A stretch of 21,094 nt of DNA from Actinomycetes bacterium. GTDB taxonomy: Bacteria > Actinomycetota > Actinomycetes > S36-B12 > UBA10799. Shown in pieces: positions 8,804 through 15,296 of this stretch (the first letter of the stretch is position 1; the number at the start of each line of letters is the position of its first letter). The notes beneath the pieces are model-generated. The model did not search any database and was not told where the DNA came from. It saw only the letters and a program-made list of their open reading frames with translations. The position numbers and the translations under genes are program-made. The stretch lies in assembly GCA_029779995.1 (NCBI GenBank), contig JAKOZM010000508.1, forward strand, positions 1 through 21,094. Direction: 5' to 3'.

Positions 8804-9940
8804 GATCTCCCGCAGTCGCCAGGCCTGGCGACGAACCGCCGATTCGAAGAGGTTGCGCATCTCGCGGGCGTTGCCGAAGGCGGGCTCGGCCATGCCGGCG
8901 GTGATCGCCTCGATCAGGCGCGGGTCAGCGCCGATGGAGTAGTCATTGTCGGCAGCGATGCGTTGCAGGATCTGCAGCAACTCCGATGCGGAATAGTCCT
9001 CGAACGTGATCGTGGTGGGCAGTCGGGAGGCCAAGCCTGGATTGGCGGTCAGGAACTCGCCCATCTCGGATGTGTAGCCAGCCACGATGAGAACCAGGGT
9101 GGCCCGGTGATCCTCGACGCCTTTGACGAGGGTGTCGATGGCTTCAAGGCCGAAGTCGTTACGCATCAGCCCGTACGCCTCGTCAATGAACAAGATGCCC
9201 CCGAGGGCAGCTTGGATCTGCTCAGCGGTCTTCAAGGCTGTCTGTCCCACGTACCCCGCGACCAACCCCGAGGCGTCAGTCTCCACGAGGTGACCGTCGG
9301 GGACGACCTTCAAGGCTTTGTAGATGCGCCCCACAATCCGGGCGACCGTGGTCTTCCCGGTCCCAGGATTGCCCACGAACACCAGGTGCCGGCTGACAGT
9401 GGGATTCTTCAGACCCGCTGCGGCGCGCATTTGGGTGATCCTGATGAGTTGCACCTGCTCGTTGATCTCCCGTTTGGCTGCCTCCAGGCCCACCAGCCGT
9501 TCCAGATCGTCCAGCGCCTGCCCGAGGTCCTCGACCTGCTCATCGGGGGTGGGGGCAGGTTCGAGTTGGCTGTTACTGACGGGAGCGAACCGGGTGATGG
9601 TCGCAGCGATGGCACTGGCGTCGCGCTCGGCCTGCTGATCTCCGGGGGCGAACTGCACGCAGGCCACGCGGGTCACCTGCACGAGGAACTGGGCGTAGGC
9701 CGCCACCTGTTGGCTCAATTGCGCTGCGGCCAGACGTCGCAGCATGGGGGGAGCGGTGGTGCGCCAGGACGCGGCATGTGCGGCCAGAGCCGCGACCTCC
9801 ACCGGTGACCAGCCAAGGTACTCCGCGTAGGCGGGCCGATCGGCCAGGATCACGGCAGCCGCGCTGAAGGCCTCCCGAGCCGCGGTATCCGGGTCATCGA
9901 ACATCGGCGTCATGGCGGCGATGTACTCCTTGAGGTCCAC
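8747..9940 (-). CDS. CbxX/CfqX (SpoVK/EccA-like) AAA+ ATPase
   Basis: A 397-residue protein. The C-terminal AAA+ module is typical of the CbxX/CfqX family: Walker A GNPGTGKT (190-197), pore-loop region LVAGYVGQTALKT (226-238), Walker B ILFIDEA (249-255), arginine finger in PGLASRLP (R306) and sensor-2 region GNAREMRNLFE. The first 140 residues are helical, Ala-rich and not recognised. Known members: CbbX reactivates Rubisco, EccA serves type VII secretion, SpoVK acts in sporulation; all form hexamers that remodel a partner. None of their partner genes is visible here, so the client is unknown. The GTG at 9940 is chosen because the frame upstream loses protein-like character. An ATG at 9913, twelve nt after AAGGAG, is an alternative. 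The 3' end overlaps the membrane-protein gene. Confidence 0.9.
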   Translation of the reverse strand: MDLKEYIAAMTPMFDDPDTAAREAFSAAAVILADRPAYAEYLGWSPVEVAALAAHAASWRTTAPPMLRRLAAAQLSQQVAAYAQFLVQVTRVACVQFAPGDQQAERDASAIAATITRFAPVSNSQLEPAPTPDEQVEDLGQALDDLERLVGLEAAKREINEQVQLIRITQMRAAAGLKNPTVSRHLVFVGNPGTGKTTVARIVGRIYKALKVVPDGHLVETDASGLVAGYVGQTALKTAEQIQAALGGILFIDEAYGLMRNDFGLEAIDTLVKGVEDHRATLVLIVAGYTSEMGEFLTANPGLASRLPTTITFEDYSASELLQILQRIAADNDYSIGADPRLIEAITAGMAEPAFGNAREMRNLFESAVRRQAWRLREISDVSVDQMRTLTVDDVLG

Positions 9941-10166
9941 CTGCCCATTTTGGTCGCTAATCCGCGGCCGCGGGGCGAACGGCCCGGTTGACACCCCACG
10001 GCGTGCGCACCCGTGTCTGACGCCCTGATCGTCAGCCGAGATCGGTGGCCGGCTTCTTCGTCCAGATCTGGCTGGGTCCAGTGCCCCACAACCGAAACCC
10101 AACCTGTGACCCGCGTGCCACTGCCGAAGTGCCCCGTTTCGGGCTGGCATCACCCACGAAACACGC

Positions 10167-10182
10167 CGTGATCCAGATCACG
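10167..10182. promoter_or_regulatory. Perfect CRP/GlxR-type operator palindrome
   Basis: CGTGATCCAGATCACG: two perfect 7-bp arms around a central CA. Its core GTGA-N6-TCAC is the half-site pattern of the CRP/FNR family, as bound by Crp in Streptomyces, GlxR in Corynebacterium and Rv3676 in Mycobacterium. It is centred at 10174.5. If the TACATT at 10206-10211 is the -10, the site is centred near -43, a class II activator position. If GATAAT at 10185-10190 is used instead, the site would lie near -22 and repress. The site could also act on the divergent AAA gene, whose start is 227 bp away. Confidence 0.65.
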
Positions 10183-10205
10183 GGGATAATTCTGAAGAGG
10201 TGGGG

Positions 10206-10211
10206 TACATT
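10206..10211 (+). promoter_or_regulatory. -10-like hexamer TACATT for the small ORF
   Basis: TACATT fits TAnnnT and would start RNA near 10218, about 29 nt before the ATG at 10247. GATAAT at 10185-10190 matches TATAAT better but would sit next to the CRP-type palindrome. The sequence alone does not decide between them. Confidence 0.35.
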
Positions 10212-10246
10212 AGGTTAACGAAAGGTGAACGAAGGAGGTACACCTG

Positions 10247-10348
10247 ATGAAGCGCATTCGTTCCGCGGCCGCACCGTTCCTATTCCTGGACTGCGTGCCC
10301 CGCATTTACTGGGCCGAGGTCATTTCTGACCGTAGTCGGCGAGGCTAA
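10247..10348 (+). CDS. Small ORF (33 aa) with consensus Shine-Dalgarno behind a CRP-type box
   Basis: Seen: ATG at 10247, TAA at 10346-10348, product MKRIRSAAAPFLFLDCVPRI then 13 further residues (YWAEVISDRSRRG). A full AAGGAGGT lies at 10232-10239, seven nt before the ATG, the best ribosome-binding site in the window. Just before it AACGAA occurs twice with an 11-nt period (10217 and 10228). The peptide is basic at both ends, has a short hydrophobic centre and one Cys, and resembles no family I know. It has a candidate promoter with a CRP-type palindrome upstream and a strong hairpin 14 nt after the stop, so it looks like a self-contained transcription unit of about 190 nt. It could be a regulatory micro-protein, or the ORF could ride on a small RNA. 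Its stop overlaps the stop of the minus-strand zinc-ribbon ORF. Confidence 0.5.
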   Translation: MKRIRSAAAPFLFLDCVPRIYWAEVISDRSRRG

Positions 10349-10524
10349 TCGCTCGACAGGCGTTGATGGCCAGGTGCCCTGGGAGTCCCCGGGCCCTGGC
10401 CATCGGCCTGTTCGGCGCCCAGGCACTCGGGGCACAGCTGTTCCATCAGATCCAATCGCACCAAGCGATCACAGCCAGCGCAGAAGTCAACGACCCAGTG
10501 GGCCTGAGCCACGATGATTCCCAT
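10345..10524 (-). CDS. Possible small zinc-ribbon protein (59 aa)
   Basis: On the minus strand an ATG at 10524 opens a 59-residue frame whose product carries two knuckles, C15-x2-C18 and C31-P-x-C34 (FCAGCDRLVRLDLMEQLCPEC), the spacing of a treble-clef or zinc-ribbon fold. The N-terminus is hydrophobic (IIVAQAHWVVDF) and the tail Gly/Pro-rich. AGGA lies nine nt before the ATG, a fair ribosome-binding site. The same frame stays open far upstream, but only as the complement of the hydrolase gene. For: the cysteine pattern and a start inside the gap. Against: small size, and the tail overlaps the strong hairpin at 10362-10407. If real, it is divergent from the hydrolase with a 111-bp shared promoter region. 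Function is unknown. Confidence 0.45.
   Translation of the reverse strand: MGIIVAQAHWVVDFCAGCDRLVRLDLMEQLCPECLGAEQADGQGPGTPRAPGHQRLSSD
10362..10407 (+). terminator. Long hairpin after the small ORF
   Basis: A perfect 10-bp inverted repeat (GATGGCCAGG at 10365-10374, CCTGGCCATC at 10395-10404) extends in RNA by three pairs (U-G, U-G, G-C) to 13 bp. The 20-nt interior can form a further short G/C stem. It begins 14 nt after the TAA of the small ORF and has no U-tract. It most likely ends the small-ORF transcript; on the other strand it lies in the 3' part of the possible zinc-ribbon gene. Confidence 0.55.
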
Positions 10525-10635
10525 GGGGTGTTCCTGTCCCTCGTTAGCAGTGTCATGCCCACCAAGCGCAACGAGTACCGTCTCGAACCTGACCCTGACA
10601 AAATTCGATCTTGACCCCCACGGGAGAATGCGGGC

Positions 10636-11466
10636 ATGGCGCACAACGAGACGACCCACACCGCCCGCGACGGAGCCGAGATCTTCTGGCAGGAGTGGGT
10701 GCCGGACACTGATCCCCGTGCCGTTCTGGTCCTCGTGCACGGTCTGGGCGAGCACTCGTCGCGCTACCAGGTTCTGGCCGGCAGATTCACCGACGAGGGG
10801 ATCGCCGTGTTCACGATGGACAACCGGGGGCACGGCAAGTCCTCGGGTGGGCGCGGCGTGATGGACTTCGAGAAGGTGCTCTCGGATATTGAGGAACTGC
10901 TCGCGCAGGCACATCAGCGGTATCCCGACGCACCAGTGATCCTTTTCGGACATTCGCTCGGCGCGCTGCTCACCATGACCTACACCGAGCGTGAGGTCCC
11001 GGCCCTCGTGGCCCAGATCGCCTCCGCCCCAGCGCTGGACTCCGAACTGCGCGAGCAGAAGGTCAAGTTCGCGATCGCGAACGTCCTGGGTGGGGTGGCC
11101 CCCGATATCGTGCTGCCGACGGGCCTGGACAGCAAGGGGGTCAGCCGGGACCCGGCCGTCGTGGCCGCCTACGAGGCAGATCCGCTGGTGCACGACAAAG
11201 GCTCGTTCGGCCTGGCCAAGGCCACCTTCTCGGCCATGGACGCGATGATGGAGCAGACCACCTTCCCGGTCCCTCTGCTCATCATCCATGGCACCGGTGA
11301 CAGGCTCACCGTGCCGAGCGCCAGCAAGCAGTTCGTGGAGCAGGTCACCGGCGATGTGACGCTCATCGAGTACGAGGGTCTTTACCACGAGCCGCACAAC
11401 GAACCTGAGCAGGAAGAGGTCTTCTCCGACATCATGGCGTGGCTGGAGCCCTACCTGCAGGGATGA
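10636..11466 (+). CDS. Monoacylglycerol-lipase-like alpha/beta hydrolase
   Basis: A 276-residue protein of usual family length. HGLGEHSSRY (oxyanion HG motif followed by the GEHS signature of monoglyceride lipases), DNRGHGKSSG, nucleophile S107 in GHSLG, acid D222 in HGTGDRLT and H251 in YHEPHNE make a complete catalytic set. Known relatives are human MGL and mycobacterial Rv0183, which release glycerol from monoacylglycerols. There is no signal peptide, so it should act in the cytoplasm or at the membrane face. The ATG at 10636 has GGGAG about nine nt upstream; a GAGAAT hexamer six nt upstream also allows a leaderless start. The SDR gene begins 74 bp downstream on the same strand, so the two may share a transcript. 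Confidence 0.93.
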   Translation: MAHNETTHTARDGAEIFWQEWVPDTDPRAVLVLVHGLGEHSSRYQVLAGRFTDEGIAVFTMDNRGHGKSSGGRGVMDFEKVLSDIEELLAQAHQRYPDAPVILFGHSLGALLTMTYTEREVPALVAQIASAPALDSELREQKVKFAIANVLGGVAPDIVLPTGLDSKGVSRDPAVVAAYEADPLVHDKGSFGLAKATFSAMDAMMEQTTFPVPLLIIHGTGDRLTVPSASKQFVEQVTGDVTLIEYEGLYHEPHNEPEQEEVFSDIMAWLEPYLQG

Positions 11467-11540
11467 TGCCGCCTGCGGTGACAGGCGCCGAACCCGCGGG
11501 CGGCGTTATCGTGAACGGGGAATCGACATCCAGGAGCGAT

Positions 11541-12365
11541 ATGAAATCAGTAGCGGGCAAGAAGGTTCTGATCACGGGCGCGGCGATGGGTTTGGGCAAG
11601 TTGTTTGCCTTGCGGGCCGTGCAAGAGGGCGCCGCCGAGGTGGTGCTCTGGGACGTCAACGAAGCCGCCCTCGAGCAGACCGTCAAGGAGCTCGTCGGTA
11701 ACGGTGGAACTGTCTCCTCGTTCTATGTCGACGTGTCCAACGCAGCGGCGATCGCCGAGGCGGCCGCACAGGTCCGCGAGGAGGTCGGCACCATCGACGT
11801 GCTGATCAACAACGCGGGCATCGTGCGGGGGAATGGCTATTTCTGGGAGAACGATCCCCGTGAGATGCAGATGGTCATGGAGATCAATGCGATTGCACCC
11901 ATGCTGATCGCTGCCGAATTCCTGCCAGGCATGATCGCCGCCGGCGGCGACTGCCGGTTGGTGAACATCGCCTCCTCCGCCGGACTCGTCTCGACGCCAC
12001 GCCTGGCCGTCTACTGCGGGTCGAAGTGGGCCGCCACCGGATGGTCAGACTCCGTACGCCTGGAACTCGAGCAGGCCGGCCACGACCACATCAAGATCAC
12101 CACGGTCTGCCCCACGTACATCAACACCGGCATGTTCGACGGTGCCAAGGGGATCCTGTTCACCCCGACGCTGGAGCAGGAGGATGTGGTCGACGGGACC
12201 TGGGACCACATGCTGCGCGGCGAGCCGTTCGCGATCATGCCGTGGACCTCCCGGCTGAACAAGGCCCTGTACGGTCTGCTGCCGACGACGATCCGGGACT
12301 TCTACATGGACAAGGCGGGCGTCTACCACAGCATGGATGAATTCACCGGCCACCAGGACAAGTGA
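11541..12365 (+). CDS. Short-chain dehydrogenase/reductase (classical SDR)
   Basis: A 274-residue protein with every classical SDR mark: TGAAMGLG (G13 to G19) for the dinucleotide, NNAG (90-93), catalytic S145, Y158 and K162 (YCGSK). Asp38 at the end of the second strand (VVLWDVN) favours NAD(H) over NADP(H). The motif NNAGIVRGNGYFWE and the C-terminal VYHSMDEFTGH tail resemble the retinol-dehydrogenase-like SDRs, which oxidise lipid alcohols; the substrate here is not known. The ATG at 11541 has AGGAG six nt upstream, which decides the start; an in-frame ATG at 11439 would overlap the lipase gene and add a non-conserved leader. The TGA stop overlaps the GTG that opens the CYTH frame. Confidence 0.93.
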   Translation: MKSVAGKKVLITGAAMGLGKLFALRAVQEGAAEVVLWDVNEAALEQTVKELVGNGGTVSSFYVDVSNAAAIAEAAAQVREEVGTIDVLINNAGIVRGNGYFWENDPREMQMVMEINAIAPMLIAAEFLPGMIAAGGDCRLVNIASSAGLVSTPRLAVYCGSKWAATGWSDSVRLELEQAGHDHIKITTVCPTYINTGMFDGAKGILFTPTLEQEDVVDGTWDHMLRGEPFAIMPWTSRLNKALYGLLPTTIRDFYMDKAGVYHSMDEFTGHQDK

Positions 12366-12856
12366 GCCGAACCGTCATGGCGCTTGAGATCGAACGTAAG
12401 TTCCTGGTCATCAACGACACCTGGATGTCGGACGTGAGATTGCGCACCCGGATCGTGCAGGGTTACTTGGCCCACACGGACACGACAACCGTGCGGGTGC
12501 GGATCAAGGGTGAGGTCGCTTTCCTGACCATCAAGGGGACGTCCAAGGGGATCTCCCGCACGGAGTACGAGTACGAGATCCCGGTCGCCGATGCCGAGGC
12601 GATGCTGGCCGAGATGGCCCAAGGGCCGGTGATCGACAAGGTCCGCCACCTCATCGACGTCGATGGTCACACCTGGGAGTTGGACGTGTTCGCCGGTGAG
12701 AACGCGGGGCTGGTGATGGCTGAGATCGAACTGGCGTCGGACTCCGAGGAGTACACGGTGCCTGGTTGGGCTGGCCTCGATGTCTCCGATGACCCGCGGT
12801 ACTACAACGTGAACCTGGCCAGCAACCCCTTCCGGCATTGGGGTCTGGACGGCTGA
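12362..12856 (+). CDS. CYTH-domain protein (inorganic triphosphatase family)
   Basis: A 164-residue protein whose N-terminus has the ExExK signature (EIERKFLV), followed by alternating charged strands of a triphosphate tunnel (VRVRIKGEVAFLTIKG, TEYEYEIPV, WELDVFAGENAGLVMAEIEL). Known: CYTH proteins bind triphosphates with metal ions in a beta-barrel tunnel; stand-alone bacterial members hydrolyse inorganic triphosphate, and distant relatives include class IV adenylate cyclase and thiamine triphosphatase. The GTG at 12362 overlaps the SDR stop as GTGA. The ATG at 12377, five codons in, would give the more usual M-x-x-EIERKF start, and neither has a clear Shine-Dalgarno. It ends only 12 bp from the convergent transporter gene. 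Confidence 0.92.
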   Translation: MSRTVMALEIERKFLVINDTWMSDVRLRTRIVQGYLAHTDTTTVRVRIKGEVAFLTIKGTSKGISRTEYEYEIPVADAEAMLAEMAQGPVIDKVRHLIDVDGHTWELDVFAGENAGLVMAEIELASDSEEYTVPGWAGLDVSDDPRYYNVNLASNPFRHWGLDG

Positions 12857-12868
12857 GGCGCAACCGGG

Positions 12869-14551
12869 TCAGCGGCGCTGGGCTGCCTCGACGGTGGCGG
12901 AGATGCTGTGCCACATACGCCCCTCGCCGAGGCTGGCAGTGAAGCCCGCCTTGTCCAGGACTACCCGCGCCTGATACTGCAGGCGGGCGATGTACAGGTC
13001 GATGGACATGGCGTCGAGTTCAGCCAGCAACGAGGTCAGCATCTCGACGGTGGTGGTGTCCATCTGTCCGGAAGCCTCAAGGTTCAGGATCAGTGCGTGC
13101 AGATCGTTGCGGCCATCGACGGCGGACAGGATCGTCTCGTGGGTCGCCTCACAGTTGGCCCAGAACAGCGGGGCGTCCAACCGCAGGACCAGTACCCCGG
13201 GGGTCTCCCGTCGCTCTGGGTGCTCCTGGATCGCCCCCCACCCCGCCTTCTCCCCGGGGATGCGCCCCAAGGCATCGACGTGCACACGGCTGGAGCGGTA
13301 GGCCAGACCCAGCAGGGAGATGGCCACGGCACTGAGTAGTCCGTACAGCGGACCGAGCAGCAGGACTCCAGCCAGTCCGGTGAGGGCGGCCACGAAGTCG
13401 TTCTTGCGTATCCGCTTGTACATCCGCAGGGAGGAGACGTCGAGCAGGAACCAGACGCTGACCACCACGATCGCCGACAGGATCACCCGCGGCACGCCAG
13501 CCAGCGATGAGGTGAGCGTCATCAGGAACAGCAGCGTCACCAACGCCGCGAACACGCCATTGATCTGCGTCTTCGCGCCACTGATGACGGCCGTGCTCGT
13601 GCGACTGAGGCTGCCGCACACACTCATGCCGCCCGTCAGGCCGGCCCCGATGTTAGCCATCCCCGTGCCGAGGAACTCCGAGTCCGCATTGACGCGGTAG
13701 CCGCCAGTTCGGGCGAAGATCCGAGCGGCTGACAATCCCTCACCGACTGCGGCGATGGCCACCGCCAGCCCGCCGACGGCGACCTGGCGCAGATCGCCGA
13801 TGCCCAGCAGAGGGAGGGCAAACGTGGGCGGACCGGAGGGAACCTGCGGCAACACCTCCACACCGCGATCGGACGCGGTCCAGAAGCGCGAGAGGATCAC
13901 GCTGGCAGCCATCACGACCAGGGCCCATGGAATGCGCGGCAGGTGCATCTGTCCGACGAAGAGAATCACCAGGGCCACGACGCCGATCGCAAGGGTGACC
14001 AGGTTCGTCTGGTCGACGTTGTGCAGGGTGGTCCAGATGCGCTGGATGAAGTGTGGGCCCTCCGGCGGCAGCCCGAGGATGTGGGGGAGTTCCCCGGCCA
14101 GCACGGTCAACCCCAGCCCGAAACTGAACCCGACGATCACTGGTCGCGAGATGAAGTCCGTCATCCACCCCAGTCGCAGCAGTCCGAACAGGGCCAGCCA
14201 GGCCCCGGCCGCCAGCGCCACCCCGGCTGTGAGGGCGATCGCACGTTGCGGATCGCTGGGTCCGATGCCGGCGATCACGGCCCCCGACATGAGCGCCACG
14301 GTGGAGGTGGGTCCGATGGCCACCTGCCGGGAGGAACCGAAGATGGCATAGAGCAACAGCGCGGCCGGCAGCGCGTACAGCCCGATCTGGACGGGCACCT
14401 GGGCGACTGAGGAGTAGCCCATGGCGGTGGGGATGGCGACCGCCGCCACGGCCACGCCGGCCACGGCGTCCTGGCCAAGCCATGGGAGACGGTCTCTGGG
14501 CAGCCACGCCGTGATCGGGGAAATCCGATGTAGCAGCGAGGGGGCACTCAC
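12869..14551 (-). CDS. SulP/SLC26-family anion transporter with C-terminal STAS domain
   Basis: A 560-residue protein. The membrane part (about 25-418) has the SulP signatures AIPTAMGYSSVAQVPVQIGLYA, IFGSSRQVAIGPTSTVALMSG and the NADSEFLGTGMANIGAGLTGG segment (288-308). A STAS domain follows (about 450-556; VLVLRLDAPLFWANCE and LILNLEASGQMDTTTVEML). Known: SulP proteins carry sulfate, bicarbonate or dicarboxylates across the inner membrane, often with Na+ or H+; the anion cannot be read from sequence. No carbonic anhydrase is fused or adjacent, so bicarbonate is not specially favoured. The GTG start lacks a Shine-Dalgarno and has TACGGT seven nt upstream. The FrnE-like gene lies 56 bp upstream on the same strand, so a shared transcript is possible. 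Confidence 0.95.
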   Translation of the reverse strand: MSAPSLLHRISPITAWLPRDRLPWLGQDAVAGVAVAAVAIPTAMGYSSVAQVPVQIGLYALPAALLLYAIFGSSRQVAIGPTSTVALMSGAVIAGIGPSDPQRAIALTAGVALAAGAWLALFGLLRLGWMTDFISRPVIVGFSFGLGLTVLAGELPHILGLPPEGPHFIQRIWTTLHNVDQTNLVTLAIGVVALVILFVGQMHLPRIPWALVVMAASVILSRFWTASDRGVEVLPQVPSGPPTFALPLLGIGDLRQVAVGGLAVAIAAVGEGLSAARIFARTGGYRVNADSEFLGTGMANIGAGLTGGMSVCGSLSRTSTAVISGAKTQINGVFAALVTLLFLMTLTSSLAGVPRVILSAIVVVSVWFLLDVSSLRMYKRIRKNDFVAALTGLAGVLLLGPLYGLLSAVAISLLGLAYRSSRVHVDALGRIPGEKAGWGAIQEHPERRETPGVLVLRLDAPLFWANCEATHETILSAVDGRNDLHALILNLEASGQMDTTTVEMLTSLLAELDAMSIDLYIARLQYQARVVLDKAGFTASLGEGRMWHSISATVEAAQRR

Positions 14552-14558
14552 GTAGGCG

Positions 14559-14564
14559 ACCGTA
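14559..14564 (-). promoter_or_regulatory. -10-like hexamer TACGGT for the SulP gene
   Basis: On the minus strand TACGGT (TAnnnT) ends seven nt before the GTG of the transporter, with no Shine-Dalgarno between. This suggests a leaderless transcript in addition to any read-through from the FrnE-like gene. Confidence 0.35.
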
Positions 14565-14607
14565 GTGGCTGCGACGATTCCCTCGCCACATCTTGGGCCT
14601 GGCGGTC

Positions 14608-15207
14608 TCAGACCTGTCCGAGGGCTTGAACGAAGACCTCAGGCGACTGGGCGCCGGACACGGCCAGCCGGTCGTCGAGGACGACGAAGGGCACACCCGT
14701 GATGCCATACCGGCGGGCCTGCTCGATATCGCCGCTGACTGCGTCTGCGTACTCGTTGGTGGCCAGCACCTCCCGCACGCGATCCGGGTCGAGGCCGCAG
14801 TCCACACACAGGCCTACCAACGATTCGGTCTCGAACAACGAGCGGCCCTGCGTGAACTGCGCGGCGAAGAAGCGGTGCGCCAGGGCCACCTGTACGCCTT
14901 CAGCAGCGGCGAGGTGCAGCAGGCGGTGAGCGTCGAGGGTCTGTCCCGACCAGGAGTCACGCAAGTGGTACTCCAGCCCGGCACGCGCAGCGACCTGAGT
15001 GACCTGGTCCATCATCTCCTGGGCCTGCGGCCCGTATCGGCCGCTCAGGTACTGCAGTGTCCGCATGGGCTCGGTCGGCGCGCTGGGGTCGAGTTGGAAC
15101 GATCGGAAGGTGATGTCGGCATCGATACCGACCAGTGCCTGCTGCAGGTTTGTGGTCCCGATGTAGCACCACGGGCACACGACGTCGGACCAGATCTGAA
15201 TATGCAC
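14608..15207 (-). CDS. FrnE/DsbA-family thioredoxin-fold oxidoreductase
   Basis: A 199-residue protein starting MHIQIWSDVVCPWCYIG, with the active-site CPWC at 11-14, the helical insertion, DAHRLLHLA (92-100) and the cis-proline loop GITGVPFVV (168-176). This is the FrnE-like branch of DsbA proteins. Known: these are cytoplasmic thiol oxidoreductases or isomerases, some tied to oxidative-stress tolerance or polyketide synthesis. No signal peptide is present. A second CxxC (C134-V-D-C137) in the helical insertion is unusual. The start is a GTG; an in-frame TGA a few codons upstream rules out a longer product. At 199 residues it is slightly shorter than many relatives and lacks an extended tail. 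It is divergent from the exported protein at 15297 and precedes the SulP gene. Confidence 0.92.
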   Translation of the reverse strand: MHIQIWSDVVCPWCYIGTTNLQQALVGIDADITFRSFQLDPSAPTEPMRTLQYLSGRYGPQAQEMMDQVTQVAARAGLEYHLRDSWSGQTLDAHRLLHLAAAEGVQVALAHRFFAAQFTQGRSLFETESLVGLCVDCGLDPDRVREVLATNEYADAVSGDIEQARRYGITGVPFVVLDDRLAVSGAQSPEVFVQALGQV

Positions 15208-15283
15208 GCACCCGAGTCAACACCACCACTGGTACCCGCGCATCCGTTGCGCCCAGGGCACGCCACGGTGCCGGTTCTCGGGC

Positions 15284-15289
15284 AATACT
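15284..15289 (+). promoter_or_regulatory. -10-like hexamer AATACT for the exported protein
   Basis: AATACT ends seven nt before the ATG at 15297 and no Shine-Dalgarno is seen, so the transcript may begin at the start codon. Matches the -10 consensus at four of six positions. Confidence 0.3.
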
Positions 15290-15296
15290 GGTCGGC

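Larger units (their letters stand above)
9941..10246. other. 306-bp intergenic region upstream of the AAA gene and the small ORF
   Basis: No gene is supported here. The AAA frame stays open on the minus strand to 10153, but the extension is Arg/Gly-rich and unlike a real N-terminus. The right-hand 80 bp hold the CRP-type palindrome, -10-like hexamers and the Shine-Dalgarno of the small ORF. The left part (9941-10160) shows only G/C-rich sequence, including a 12-bp palindrome at 9962-9973. Confidence 0.5.

Noticed and set aside
9962..9973. 12-bp palindrome CCGCGGCCGCGG and an 11-bp copy of part of it at 10262-10272
   Set aside because: Only G and C, expected by chance in DNA of this composition; the second copy lies in coding sequence.
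9988..9993. Perfect TTGACA as a -35 box
   Set aside because: No -10-like hexamer 16-19 bp downstream on the plus strand, and no gene begins until 10247.
10525..11397. Long minus-strand open frame opposite the lipase gene
   Set aside because: It mirrors the codon pattern of the clearly real plus-strand hydrolase; only the part beyond that gene (the zinc-ribbon frame) was kept.
11439..11540. Longer start for the SDR gene
   Set aside because: It would overlap the lipase gene and add a non-conserved leader; the ATG at 11541 has its own AGGAG.
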